The notes: a model not told the origin generated them from the sequence alone. A stretch of 64,000 bases of DNA from Faecalicatena contorta (GCF_039521745.1 NZ_BAAACT010000018.1), one strand, 5' to 3'; counted from the stretch's first letter, positions 24,804 to 33,060 are shown. Numbers and translations are program-made.

Positions 24804-24994
24804 TGCTGCACCTCCATCGTTGTATTGTCTTTCCTCCGTTTATCTGCGGGTTTCTCTGCATCCTCTGGTATCAACCATAAAGTCGATACTTTTACCGCAC
24901 CTTTGATTCTGCCCGATGAGCAATAATAATTTACCATCCGGGCCGTGATACCCCATTTTTCACTTGCTTCCTTAAGTGTCATATATCCATCCAT
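24800..24994 (-). CDS. Small MerR/excisionase-like DNA-binding protein
   Basis: 64 residues from MDGYMTLKEASEKWGITARM; start at 24994 after AGGAGGCCAGTC. A helix-turn-helix of the excisionase/MerR type (LKEASEKWGITARMVNYYCS then GRIKGAVKVSTLWLIP) is followed by a Lys-rich tail. It is the first gene of the two-component/ABC operon and probably modulates it, or is a leftover excisionase adopted for this. Confidence 0.8.
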   Translation of the reverse strand: MDGYMTLKEASEKWGITARMVNYYCSSGRIKGAVKVSTLWLIPEDAEKPADKRRKDNTTMEVQQ

Positions 24995-25024
24995 GACTGG
25001 CCTCCTGATCTTGTACTGCCCTCT

Positions 25025-25053
25025 ATTATATTTCTTATGCTCGAAATATACAA
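25025..25053 (-). promoter_or_regulatory. Sigma-A promoter of two-component/ABC operon
   Basis: Minus-strand TTGTAT (25048-25053), 17-bp spacer, TATAAT (25025-25030), 31 bases before the first gene of the operon (start 24994). The operon then runs to about 20284. Confidence 0.75.
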
Positions 25054-25142
25054 GTCGCATAGTACCATAGATCAGCAAGACTATCAACTCAAAGCGATAA
25101 CTTGTTATAACAATTATCGCCTGAATTCTATCCAAACTACAA

Positions 25143-25185
25143 AACGCCCCAGAGCAGCATTTTATAATTGCTACTCCAGGACGTT
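25143..25185 (-). terminator. Terminator of wHTH cassette copy 1
   Basis: Imperfect stem between the sequence after the wHTH stop (AACGTCCTGGAGTAGCA on the minus strand) and TGCTGCTCTGGGGCGTT, followed by TT. The equivalent hairpin follows the other cassette copies. Confidence 0.65.
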
Positions 25186-25188
25186 ACC

Positions 25189-25506
25189 TTATCCCACAAA
25201 TTTATATCCTCTCCCGATAACGGTCTGGATCATATCCGGGTTCTTCAATTTCCTTCTAATCTGGCAAATCACATTATAGACCACATGCTCGCAGCCAATC
25301 ACACTCTCCTTCCAAACAGCACCGTAAATCTGTTCAGGAGAAAGCACCCAACCGGAATACTGTGTTAATAGACAGAGAACATCAAATTCCTTTGGGTAGA
25401 GATCAATTTCCTCTCCAGCCAATGTGACCGTACAGCACTGGGGATCAATGGTAAGATTACCTCGCTGAATGACGGGTTGCCGTTCTATATTCATTTGTAT
25501 TGGCAT
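25189..25506 (-). CDS. Stand-alone OmpR-type winged-helix protein, copy 1
   Basis: 105 residues. Only the DNA-binding domain of an OmpR/PhoB regulator: LYPKEFDVLCLLTQYSGWVL, EQIYGAVWKE, VVYNVICQIRRKLKN, TVIGRGYKFVG. No receiver domain and no partner kinase. Begins after GAAGGAGGGCATCA, 24 bases behind the ABC permease stop. Near-identical copies at 27991 and 30709. Because it cannot be phosphorylated in the usual way it may be a constitutive regulator of the transporter before it. Confidence 0.88.
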   Translation of the reverse strand: MPIQMNIERQPVIQRGNLTIDPQCCTVTLAGEEIDLYPKEFDVLCLLTQYSGWVLSPEQIYGAVWKESVIGCEHVVYNVICQIRRKLKNPDMIQTVIGRGYKFVG

Positions 25507-25530
25507 TGATGCCCTCCTTCTACTAATTTC

Positions 25531-26274
25531 CTATTCCCATTTAAAGAACCGAATTGCAATTCCTCCACAAACAATCATGAACGCCAGCATAATCACAATC
25601 GGCATCCACACCAACTCTATCGACAATCCTAATGATGATGCTTTTAGTAGCTTTATCCCATGTGTCAGAGGCAAAATATCCGCCACCTTCTGTAATGCTG
25701 AAGGCATCACTTCGTAAGGCAGAGTTGCTCCTGAGAAAATCAGCATAGGAAAATACAGGATACTGGCCACCACACTAGCCGTTTTCGTATCAGGCGCAAG
25801 GCCGCCCACCATAAGGCCAATACTGAACATCGACAGCATAACCAAAATGTATGTGATTAGGAATATTCCGAAGGAACCACTGAACCTGCATCCAAAAAAT
25901 AAAAATAACGTTCCAAAAACCAATACCAGGGACAGCAGGGAATAGATCGCATATATGGCTACCCACACCGCCAGCAAAAATGCAGGGCTTGTCGGCGTCA
26001 CTTTATACCTTTTCAATATCTTCTTCTGCCGATAATCAGAAATCAACAGCGGCAAGCCCATGACTCCCCCCGCACAGATTGCAATGGTAGATAATGCTCC
26101 AAAGGACTGTTCCAGAAAAGAATACTCTACTCCGGGAGCCGCTGCCTTATTTCCGTAGATGACTCCTAAAATAGCTGCAATCACTACCGGCATACAAAGG
26201 GCAAAAATAACCATATCCATCCCCCGGAAGGATAGCTTCAATTCCGTTTTTAGCATCATGAAAAACTTATTCAT
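25531..26274 (-). CDS. ABC-2 type permease (drug export)
   Basis: 247 residues from MNKFFMMLKTELKLSF; start at 26274 set by GAGGAGGAAACGGACA inside the 3' end of the ATPase gene. Six hydrophobic segments, ABC-2 membrane-domain pattern (ILYFPMLIFSGATLPYEVMP). The last codons and the stop (KWE, stop) lie in sequence shared with the wHTH cassette, so the cassette insertion may have remade the C-terminus. Confidence 0.87.
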   Translation of the reverse strand: MNKFFMMLKTELKLSFRGMDMVIFALCMPVVIAAILGVIYGNKAAAPGVEYSFLEQSFGALSTIAICAGGVMGLPLLISDYRQKKILKRYKVTPTSPAFLLAVWVAIYAIYSLLSLVLVFGTLFLFFGCRFSGSFGIFLITYILVMLSMFSIGLMVGGLAPDTKTASVVASILYFPMLIFSGATLPYEVMPSALQKVADILPLTHGIKLLKASSLGLSIELVWMPIVIMLAFMIVCGGIAIRFFKWE

Positions 26275-26995
26275 TGTCCGTTTCCTCCTCTCCGGTAAAC
26301 CACAAATAGGCATCTTCCAGCTTTTCATAGGGACTTAAATCTACTGCTTCCTGCACCGTTCCTTCAAACACAAATCCGCCGTCCTTTAAAATGCCGATCC
26401 GGTCACAGAGAATTTCCACCTCATCCATAAAATGTGAGGAAAGGAAAATCGTCAATCCCTGCTCCTTTAATTCCTGCAGACTTTTCCAGACACTCCTCCT
26501 CGCTTTTGTGTCAAGTCCTGTCGTCAGTTCATCCAAAAAGACTACCCTGGGATTAGGAATGAGGGCCAGGACAATAAAAAGTTTCTGTTTCTGACCGCCA
26601 GACAATTCGCTGACCAAAGCGTTCATTTTGTCTGTCAGCCCAAATTTCTGAAGCAATTTTTCATAGGCAACTGGATGCTTATAAAGGCATGTTGTTTCTT
26701 CGCACAATTCCTTTACCTTAATTTTGTCCGGGTAATTGGCCTCCTGAAATTGTACCCCGACCTGTTCAAAAAGCCGCTTTCTGTCCTTCCACGGATCTAA
26801 TCCCAAAATTCGTGCAGAACCAGAATCCGCTGTCCTTGTCCCAAGAACACATTCTATTGTGGTACTCTTGCCCGCACCATTTGCACCAAGCAGGCCGAAT
26901 ACTTCGCCTGCCGTAACTGAGAAGCTGAGATTCTCAATTACCTTTCTTCCGTCATAAGATTTACTCAGCCCGGAAATTTGGATTGTCTCTTCCAT
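26267..26995 (-). CDS. ABC transporter ATP-binding protein (MerR-linked)
   Basis: 242 residues: Walker A GANGAGKST, signature LSGGQKQKL, Walker B VVFLDELTTGLD. This is the CcmA/DrrA-like branch of exporter ATPases. It has its own MerR-type promoter at 27030-27060 and is downstream of the merR gene with a 76-bp gap. With the permease it forms a likely drug or toxic-compound exporter. Confidence 0.92.
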   Translation of the reverse strand: MEETIQISGLSKSYDGRKVIENLSFSVTAGEVFGLLGANGAGKSTTIECVLGTRTADSGSARILGLDPWKDRKRLFEQVGVQFQEANYPDKIKVKELCEETTCLYKHPVAYEKLLQKFGLTDKMNALVSELSGGQKQKLFIVLALIPNPRVVFLDELTTGLDTKARRSVWKSLQELKEQGLTIFLSSHFMDEVEILCDRIGILKDGGFVFEGTVQEAVDLSPYEKLEDAYLWFTGEEETDNE

Positions 26996-27029
26996 ACTTT
27001 TCAGTACCTCCTTTATTTGAAGTACGTCA

Positions 27030-27060
27030 AGATTAACACTTTTTCAAAGTATGGTGGTAA
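27030..27060 (-). promoter_or_regulatory. MerR-type promoter of ABC exporter
   Basis: Minus-strand TTACCA (27055-27060), 19-bp spacer, TAATCT (27030-27035). The 19-bp spacer is the hallmark of promoters activated by MerR-family proteins. CCCTACAGTTTACCACCA upstream is matched at the merR promoter. Confidence 0.65.
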
Positions 27061-27071
27061 ACTGTAGGGTT

Positions 27072-27824
27072 TTATTCCATCATTTTTTTCATCTTTTCAA
27101 TCTGCCCTGCCACAAAATATGCATTTTCCTTTGCGGCATTTAACGAAGTAAGCAGCTTATCGCAGGCTGTAACGATATCATCATCTTCTGCTGGTGTATC
27201 TATCGCATCTCGGACATTAGTATCTGGATCATCAGAGAGCGCCCGCAGCATCCGTAGAATCGCAGAAAGGGAATAATTTGCACAGCGCAAAGAACGGATA
27301 ATTTTTAACCGTTGCAAGTCCTTAGCAGTATACATCCGATAGCCATTCTGTTTCCTCTTTATCGTAAACAAACCATTCAGTTCCCAATTCCTCAGGGTGT
27401 CTATCGTTACATGAAGGAAATCCGCTGCCTCTTGTCTTGTATAAGCAATTTGCATATCAAGACTTGCAGCATTCATTCCAGAAAAGATACTCCGGGTGAT
27501 CCTGATTGCTTCTTCTGCATTTTCCTTTTCTGTATCTACCAGCTCTATGTATTGCCGGGTTAATTCTGCCGCTGTTTCATAATCGCCGGTCGCAGAAACC
27601 TTAATAATATCAACCGCCAGCTTACGAAGTCCGTTCTGGAGAACTTCCACCTGCAGGGCTGCCCGTGCTAATTTGAACTGCTCAATATGCAGATCCGTGA
27701 ATACCCGGTAGCCGTTACCAAGTCGCTCCGGTTTTGGTATCAATTCACACTTTTCATATAACCGGACCGTGTTCACATGTATTCCTATCATCTTTGCTAT
27801 GTCTGCTGTTTTGTATGTATTCAT
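27072..27824 (-). CDS. Double MerR-family regulator
   Basis: 250 residues with two MerR-type DNA-binding domains. The first, at the N-terminus, reads MNTYKTADIAKMIGIHVNTV with YEKCELIPKPERLGNGYRVF. The second is around residues 125-195 (YTRQEAADFLHVTIDTLRNW, NGYRMYTAKDLQRLKIIRSL). A helical linker separates them and a coiled-coil tail ends the protein. Regulators with two MerR heads are less usual than single-head ones. It precedes the ABC exporter and both have matching 19-bp-spacer promoters, so it should activate both. Confidence 0.88.
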   Translation of the reverse strand: MNTYKTADIAKMIGIHVNTVRLYEKCELIPKPERLGNGYRVFTDLHIEQFKLARAALQVEVLQNGLRKLAVDIIKVSATGDYETAAELTRQYIELVDTEKENAEEAIRITRSIFSGMNAASLDMQIAYTRQEAADFLHVTIDTLRNWELNGLFTIKRKQNGYRMYTAKDLQRLKIIRSLRCANYSLSAILRMLRALSDDPDTNVRDAIDTPAEDDDIVTACDKLLTSLNAAKENAYFVAGQIEKMKKMME

Positions 27825-27844
27825 CTTTTTGCACCTCCGCCTAC

Positions 27845-27875
27845 ATTATGGCATAATTTCAAACTCTGGTGGCAA
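27845..27875 (-). promoter_or_regulatory. MerR-type promoter of merR gene
   Basis: Minus-strand TTGCCA (27870-27875), 19-bp spacer, CATAAT (27845-27850), with CCCTACACTTTGCCACCA overlapping -35, nearly the same as at 27051-27069. Indicates autoregulation. Confidence 0.65.
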
Positions 27876-27942
27876 AGTGTAGGGTTTTTAGTTTACCGTA
27901 TAATACACTGGATGGCAAGTTATATAGATGTAGTTGAAGCAT

Positions 27943-27986
27943 AAAACGCCCCAGAGCAACATTTTACAATTACTGCTCCAGGACGT
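27943..27986 (-). terminator. Terminator of wHTH cassette copy 2
   Basis: AACGCCCCAGAGCA with TGCTCCAGGACGTT on the plus strand (hairpin on either strand). Matches the cassette 1 terminator at 25143-25185 almost base for base. Confidence 0.65.
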
Positions 27987-27990
27987 TCTT

Positions 27991-28308
27991 CTACCCCACA
28001 AATTTATATCCTCTCCCGATAACCGTCTGGATCAAATCTGGATTCTTCAGTTTCCTTCTAAGCTGGCAAATCACGTTATAGACCACACGCTCACATCCAA
28101 CCGCATCTTCTTGCCACACAGTCTTATAAATCTGTTCAGGAGAAAGCACCCAACCGGGATACTGTGTCAATAGGCAGAGGACATCGAATTCTTTAGGATA
28201 CAGACTAATTTCCTCTCCGGCCAATAGAACCGTACAGCACTGTGGATCAATAGTAAGATTCCCTCGCTGGATAACGGGCTGCCGTTCTATATTCATTTGT
28301 ATTGACAT
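27991..28308 (-). CDS. Stand-alone OmpR-type winged-helix protein, copy 2
   Basis: 105 residues, about 90% identical by eye to copy 1; differences cluster around YKTVWQEDAVGCERV. Lies 34 bases after the MATE gene stop. The DNA from the binding site GAAGGAGGGTATCA back to CCATTTA next to the MATE stop is shared with copy 1, so gene plus flanks were duplicated as one unit. Confidence 0.88.
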   Translation of the reverse strand: MSIQMNIERQPVIQRGNLTIDPQCCTVLLAGEEISLYPKEFDVLCLLTQYPGWVLSPEQIYKTVWQEDAVGCERVVYNVICQLRRKLKNPDLIQTVIGRGYKFVG

Positions 28309-28342
28309 TGATACCCTCCTTCTACTAATTTCCTATTCCCAT

Positions 28343-29719
28343 TTAGAAATTCTTCTGTTCCACAGAAATTATTTTTTCCGCAGATAATTCCTTATGGAGG
28401 TGTAATGCCATAAAAATGGTAATTACTGCAGAAATCACATCCGCAATCGGCTGTGCATAAAGAATTCCATTGAGTCCCCAAAGCACCGGAAGAATCAGAA
28501 TAACTGGTACAAAGCAGATCCCCTGCCTACAAGCTCCAAGAATAAAGCCTGCTGTACCTTTGCCAAGTGCAAGGAACAAAGAAGAATATACCGTATAAAA
28601 TCCAAACAGCATGAATGAAAAACCATTCGCTATGAGTGATTTTTGACCGACAGAAATCATTTCTACATTACCGTCTGTAAACTGAGAAATAATTTGTGTG
28701 GAAAATACGGCCATCAGCAATCCTACAATTACACAGAAAATCGTTGACCACAGGATTGATGTTTTAATCGCCTCCTGCAAACGATCAAATTTCTTTGCCC
28801 CATAGCTAAATCCTGCAATCGGCTGGAATCCTTTTAAGAAGCCAAATACCACTAACGTTCCCATTGATGTAACTCTGGTAACGGCCCCCATTCCGGCAAT
28901 AACAGCATCCCCATATCCATTTGCAGCCCGATTAATCAGTGCAATAGAAAGACTGGTAAGAAGCTGGAACGTCAGCGTTGGAACACCTATTTTCAATATT
29001 TCTGCCATCATTTGTTTTGTGGGCGCAAACTCTCTTACACTGAAAGTAAATGCACTCTTTTTCCGTAATACATAGTTCAAATAAACAAGTGTAGAAACAA
29101 ACTGCGAAACAGCTGTAGCAATAGCAGCCCCGGCAACTCCCATTTCAAGTACATAAATGAAGATCGGGTCCAAACCAATATTCAATATAGCTCCCAATAA
29201 CAAAGCACACATAGTGGTTTTCGCTGCGCCTTCACTTGTGACAATATTATTCATAGTCACATTGAATACATTAAAAATACATGAAACCACATAAATTCTG
29301 GCATATGTCAATGCATAAGGCATGATTGTATCTGTTGCTCCTAATAGAGTTAAAATTGGTTTCAGGAAGATAGTAGCAAGAATAATGATAATTGCCCCAA
29401 CTAAAACACTGCTATACAGCGCTGTACTTGCGACCTTATTCGCAGTATCTTTGTCTCCACGTCCTAACAACCTTGAAAGATAAGATGCTGCTCCATTACC
29501 AAACATCAGACCTAACCCTACAACCACTTGCCCCAATGGAAACACAATCGAAATCGCACCCATTTGACTTTCTCCCAGTCCTCCTACAAAGTAGGCATCC
29601 ACCAGATTATACAGGGCGTTTATCAACATTCCAATCATAATCGGGATGCCAAGTGCCATAAGTGCTTTCGGAATAGGTGCGTTCCCCAAAAGCTCCATTT
29701 TGTTGTTACGTTCTTTCAT
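28343..29719 (-). CDS. MATE-family multidrug efflux transporter
   Basis: About 458 residues from MKERNNKMELLGNAPIPKAL (AAAGGAGTATTTACA site; frame open a little further upstream). Twelve predicted membrane segments in two related halves, with the MATE pattern GIPIMIGMLINALYNLVDAY and GASYLSRLLGRGD. Exports drugs using an ion gradient. Divergent from a PadR gene, with five shared operators in between. Confidence 0.92.
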   Translation of the reverse strand: MKERNNKMELLGNAPIPKALMALGIPIMIGMLINALYNLVDAYFVGGLGESQMGAISIVFPLGQVVVGLGLMFGNGAASYLSRLLGRGDKDTANKVASTALYSSVLVGAIIIILATIFLKPILTLLGATDTIMPYALTYARIYVVSCIFNVFNVTMNNIVTSEGAAKTTMCALLLGAILNIGLDPIFIYVLEMGVAGAAIATAVSQFVSTLVYLNYVLRKKSAFTFSVREFAPTKQMMAEILKIGVPTLTFQLLTSLSIALINRAANGYGDAVIAGMGAVTRVTSMGTLVVFGFLKGFQPIAGFSYGAKKFDRLQEAIKTSILWSTIFCVIVGLLMAVFSTQIISQFTDGNVEMISVGQKSLIANGFSFMLFGFYTVYSSLFLALGKGTAGFILGACRQGICFVPVILILPVLWGLNGILYAQPIADVISAVITIFMALHLHKELSAEKIISVEQKNF

Positions 29720-29743
29720 TGTAAATACTCCTTTCGTACTAAT

Positions 29744-29903
29744 AGTATAAATTACTGTACTGTAATTTATAGTAAAATATCGCAGCAATTATACTACTAT
29801 AAATTATAGTGAAAGTCAACAGGCTTTTTACTATAATTTATAGCACTTCATCAATTTTTCCGCTTGACACTCTCCATAAAATAAATTAGTATAAATTACA
29901 GTA
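29744..29903. promoter_or_regulatory. Five PadR-type palindromic operators
   Basis: Five copies of a 16-17 bp imperfect palindrome, consensus TACTATAAATTATAGTA: 29744-29759, 29758-29774 (these overlap by two), 29795-29811, 29829-29845 and 29887-29903. They fill the 217-bp divergent gap between the MATE and PadR genes and probably cover both promoters. Confidence 0.75.
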
Positions 29904-29936
29904 ATATAAAAAAGCGTAATTATAAAAGGAGAACAT

Positions 29937-30467
29937 ATGGCTACCATAGATTTAATTGTGTTGGGAATGCTGAAAAAAGAATCTCTAAGCGCCTATGACA
30001 TTCAAAAATTAGTGGAATATCGCAATATATCAAGATGGGTAAAAATCAGTACCCCTTCTATTTACAAAAAAGTTATTCAGTTAGAGGAAAAAGGACTTAT
30101 CAATAGCGTGACCGTGAAAGAAGGGAAAATGCCTGAAAAGGCGGTGTATTCTTTGACGGAAGCTGGCGAACGGCAATTTGAGAAACTTATGATGGAGATT
30201 GCTGGTAAGCCTATTCATATTTTTCTGGATTTTAATGCGGTAATTGTAAATTTGGACAGCCTTCCAGCAGATAAACAAAAGTCCTGTCTTGCTAATATTG
30301 AAGAAAATGTGGCAAATCTAAAATCTTATCTACAAGAGAATATCCTTGCAAAAGAAAATGTGCCTGAAATACCAGAAACCGGAATGGCAGTTTTACACCA
30401 ACAGCTAATACTAGCCCAAGCAATTGAAACATGGATTACATCAGTAAAAGCAAGGTTGGAAAATTAA
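29937..30467 (+). CDS. PadR-family regulator of MATE pump
   Basis: 176 residues. Winged helix MATIDLIVLGMLKKESLSAY with STPSIYKKVIQLEEKGLINS and KAVYSLTEAGER, then the long C-terminal helical domain of PadR class 1 proteins (VNLDSLPADKQKSCLANIEE...). Start follows AAAGGAGAACAT. Divergent arrangement and the operator array indicate repression of itself and the MATE gene, relieved by a pump substrate. Confidence 0.9.
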   Translation: MATIDLIVLGMLKKESLSAYDIQKLVEYRNISRWVKISTPSIYKKVIQLEEKGLINSVTVKEGKMPEKAVYSLTEAGERQFEKLMMEIAGKPIHIFLDFNAVIVNLDSLPADKQKSCLANIEENVANLKSYLQENILAKENVPEIPETGMAVLHQQLILAQAIETWITSVKARLEN

Positions 30468-30474
30468 TAAAAAT

Positions 30475-30514
30475 ATCCCAGGGTAGCAGCAATTCTACAT
30501 TGCTCCCCTGGGAT
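30475..30514. terminator. Terminator after PadR gene
   Basis: ATCCCAGG pairs with CCTGGGAT with an inner AGCA/TGCT stem, followed by GTTCTTTT on the plus strand. Its right flank resembles the end of a wHTH cassette, so it may derive from one. Confidence 0.7.
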
Positions 30515-30706
30515 GTTCTTTTACCCCACAAACCGATACCCACTTCCAACCACAGTTTCTACCAATCTCCAATCTTCCGTCTGAGCGAATATACCACATT
30601 CGTCAGTGCCGCCCCGCAATGCTCTGAGGTTTTGTTTCCAACCAGCTCATGTATATACGATAAAATCCCCCGGAACAGTTTCTCTTTGTACTGCTCCGGG
30701 GAATCT
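30515..30706 (-). pseudogene. Decayed wHTH cassette remnant
   Basis: After ACCCCACAAACCGATACCCA, the reverse complement resembles the 3' end of the wHTH genes (matching GRGYKFVG and the RRKL helix region), but it is short and shifted. It ends with another hairpin, CCCCGGAACAGT with ACTGCTCCGGGG (about 30668-30700), which serves copy 3 as terminator. Confidence 0.5.
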
Positions 30707-30708
30707 CC

Positions 30709-31023
30709 TTATCCCGCAAATTTATATCCTCTCCCAATCACCGTCTGGATCATATCCGGGGTCTTCAGTTTCTTTCTAAGCTGGCAAATCACGTTATAGA
30801 CCACATGCTCGCATCCAGTCACGTCCCCCTTCCAAACTGCTTCATAAATCTGTTCCGAAGAAAGCACCCAACCGGAATACTGTGTTAATAGACAGAGAAC
30901 ATCAAATTCTTTGGGATACAGACTAATTTCCTCTCCGTCCAATCGAACCGTACAGCACTGTGGATCAATGGTAAGATTCCTTTGCTGGATGACGGGCTGC
31001 CGTTCTATATTCATTTCTGTCAA
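30709..31023 (-). CDS. Stand-alone OmpR-type winged-helix protein, copy 3
   Basis: 104 residues, closely similar to copies 1 and 2 (YPKEFDVLCLLTQYSGWVLS, CEHVVYNVICQLRKKLKTPD, VIGRGYKFAG) with a slightly different start (MTEMNIERQ). The upstream flank differs: 230 bp containing a KTR gene remnant separates it from the next ABC permease. Confidence 0.87.
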   Translation of the reverse strand: MTEMNIERQPVIQQRNLTIDPQCCTVRLDGEEISLYPKEFDVLCLLTQYSGWVLSSEQIYEAVWKGDVTGCEHVVYNVICQLRKKLKTPDMIQTVIGRGYKFAG

Positions 31024-31110
31024 TGTCCCTTTCCTCCCTACACATCAAGTTATAAGTATGTCGAAAAATCAACGGAGTCGATAACCTGAGAGTGTGATCT
31101 CCCAATAGTT

Positions 31111-31147
31111 CATCGGCTCTGCGTCTTAGCGTCTGGCTCTTTGATAA
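31111..31147 (-). pseudogene. KTR gene remnant
   Basis: 35 bp (31113-31147) identical to the 3' end of the KTR gene at 20059-20093; it would encode IKEPDAKTQSR and a stop. The adjacent terminator dyad is degenerate. Marks an element end or a recombination scar. Confidence 0.7.
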
Positions 31148-31256
31148 ACCCTGCAGGCACTCCATAGAAATGCTGCCCATAATATTCAGCATGGTGATAG
31201 CTCCGCGACGCTTTTTTTGCCGTTGTCCGGCAGAAAATTTTTAATATTTTGATGCT

Positions 31257-31997
31257 TTACTGGTCTTGTTTATAGATTGACCTTAATGCTAAAAGCAAGC
31301 CAATTATTCCAGTTACTGCAATAGAAATTATTCCAATTATAAGATATGGACTTTCAATTTGATAAATTGTTACCAAAGAAACTGCTGTCCACGGTACGAT
31401 ACTGGCAGGTAGAATCATTTCCATAGATATATTAAATCCCCCAAACAAAATCCCGGTAAAGCCAATCGCTACCAAAATAGCAGGATAGAATAGCTTTTTT
31501 TGCAATATTGTTACCCACAATAAGGGTATGAACGTAATGAAAGATGACAAACCAAATTTTGTAAACATAACGATCACCATTTTAGCAAAGTCAATATCAA
31601 ATTGAGCAGGATATAGAAATCTGCTCCCTAAGACAGTTACAATTTCTATATAAATCAGCAATACAATGTACCATGAAAACCAGATTGCTAATTTTGCAAA
31701 CACAAATGACGCTCTTGAAACAGCAGAGCTAAGTATGTTGGTTAATGCTCCGGATTGGTATTCTTTCTGAACTAAGTTAGTAATGATAAATCCGCTAAGT
31801 GCAGATAAAACCAAAAAGTCAATCAGACAGCAATTCATTACCCATTCTGTTATTTCATCTGGGGGTGTAGATAGGAATTTATCTTTAATGATTGCTAAAA
31901 TCGGTACTAATACAGAAATGATTGTTCCTGTATAGAACATAGTATCTTTTTTTAGTTTTAGAAATTCTGATTTAAGTATATTAAGCAATTCCCTCAC
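31257..31997 (-). CDS. ABC-2 type permease (peptide-antibiotic export)
   Basis: 246 residues, six membrane segments, beginning MRELLNILKSEFLKLKKDTM. Matches BcrB/LanEG-like permeases. It overlaps the ATPase gene by 17 bases. The substrate is likely an antimicrobial peptide because the operon is followed by its own sensor and regulator. Confidence 0.86.
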   Translation of the reverse strand: MRELLNILKSEFLKLKKDTMFYTGTIISVLVPILAIIKDKFLSTPPDEITEWVMNCCLIDFLVLSALSGFIITNLVQKEYQSGALTNILSSAVSRASFVFAKLAIWFSWYIVLLIYIEIVTVLGSRFLYPAQFDIDFAKMVIVMFTKFGLSSFITFIPLLWVTILQKKLFYPAILVAIGFTGILFGGFNISMEMILPASIVPWTAVSLVTIYQIESPYLIIGIISIAVTGIIGLLLALRSIYKQDQ

Positions 31998-32910
31998 CTC
32001 CCGTCACACGCTTGAAATAATCTTCCAGACTTTCTTCACAAGTATGGGCTTCCGATACCACCAGCCCGTTTTCCACAAAAGCGGTAACAATCTCTCCAAC
32101 AGGCAAATCCAGATTGTGCAAGCGTAGGTTATGGTCGTCTTGTATGGAAAAATGGCTCTCATGGAAATTACTTTCTAAAATCCTTGCCGCTTGTGCCGTA
32201 TCAGAAATAATGAAATGGATATATTTACTGTTTCTCTGTTCTAATTCCATAAGATTATCTTCTTCCAATAATACTCCGTGATCGATAATTCCAATATCAT
32301 CAGCCAATAAAGAGATTTCTGAAAGAATATGGCTGGAAATTAAAATTGTTTTTCCTCTTTCGTTGCAAAGCCGCCGGATAAAGGAACGCACTTCTGCAAT
32401 TCCAATCGGGTCAAGCCCGTTAATCGGCTCGTCCAGAATTAAAAGCTCCGGATCGTGCATAACTGCAAGGGCAATGGCTAACCGCTGCTTCATACCAAGG
32501 GAATATTGCGAAAACTGCTTCTTGTCCTCATAGGGCAGACCGACTAAATCCAGAGCGTCCTTGATTGCATGGCTGCTCGGTACTCCCCGCAACGTAGCAA
32601 AGATACGCAGATTTTCCGTTGCTGTCAAGTTCGGATAAAAGCCGGGGGATTCAATCAAACTGCCGATACGCGGAAGTATTTTATTTTCGTTTCCCTGTAA
32701 AGGCTTTCCCCATATCCTGACTTCGCCGGACGTAGGCTGTGTCAACCCAAGCAGCATTTTCATAGTCGTTGTTTTCCCAGCTCCGTTTCTTCCAAGCAGG
32801 CCGTAGATTTTTCCTTTCTCCACATGGATATTGAGGTCAGCAACGCTCTTTTGAGTGCCGTATTTTTTCGTAAGATTTTTTGTTTCAATTATATAATTGT
32901 TCATATTCAA
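31981..32910 (-). CDS. ABC transporter ATP-binding protein (lantibiotic/bacitracin type)
   Basis: 309 residues: Walker A GRNGAGKTT, signature YSLGMKQRLA, Walker B LLILDEPINGLDP, SSHILSE. C-terminal extension as in BcrA/LanF. Start follows ACAGGAGGTTTGAAT. Expressed from a promoter with four tandem regulator boxes (32930-32983). Confidence 0.93.
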   Translation of the reverse strand: MNMNNYIIETKNLTKKYGTQKSVADLNIHVEKGKIYGLLGRNGAGKTTTMKMLLGLTQPTSGEVRIWGKPLQGNENKILPRIGSLIESPGFYPNLTATENLRIFATLRGVPSSHAIKDALDLVGLPYEDKKQFSQYSLGMKQRLAIALAVMHDPELLILDEPINGLDPIGIAEVRSFIRRLCNERGKTILISSHILSEISLLADDIGIIDHGVLLEEDNLMELEQRNSKYIHFIISDTAQAARILESNFHESHFSIQDDHNLRLHNLDLPVGEIVTAFVENGLVVSEAHTCEESLEDYFKRVTGGEGIA

Positions 32911-32929
32911 ACCTCCTGTTCTAAAAAGG

Positions 32930-32983
32930 ATTTTACCACGCCAACCTTGCCGGAACCTTGCATTAACCTTGCATTAACCTTGC
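32930..32983 (-). promoter_or_regulatory. Promoter with four 11-bp tandem response-regulator boxes
   Basis: AACCTTGC occurs at 32943, 32954, 32965 and 32976, exactly 11 bp apart. On the minus strand the last box sits at the -35 position before TAAAAT (32930-32935). The same box pair lies before the regulator gene at 34718-34736, so the regulator encoded at 33980 is the likely binder. Confidence 0.75.
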
Positions 32984-33024
32984 AGTTTGGAACCGCCGCT
33001 TTGTCCAACATTCCATGAAAGTAA

Positions 33025-33060
33025 TTAAGGCCCCCGCCATAGAGGGCAGGAGAGCCTTAA
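33025..33060 (-). terminator. Terminator after sensor kinase gene
   Basis: TTAAGGC (33025-33031) pairs with GCCTTAA (33054-33060), with inner GC-rich pairing; it includes the kinase stop codon and is followed by TTACTTTC on the minus strand. Confidence 0.65.

Noticed and set aside
30965..31192. 75-codon minus frame across the KTR remnant
   Set aside because: Overlaps the winged-helix copy 3 start out of frame and runs through decayed sequence; no motif.
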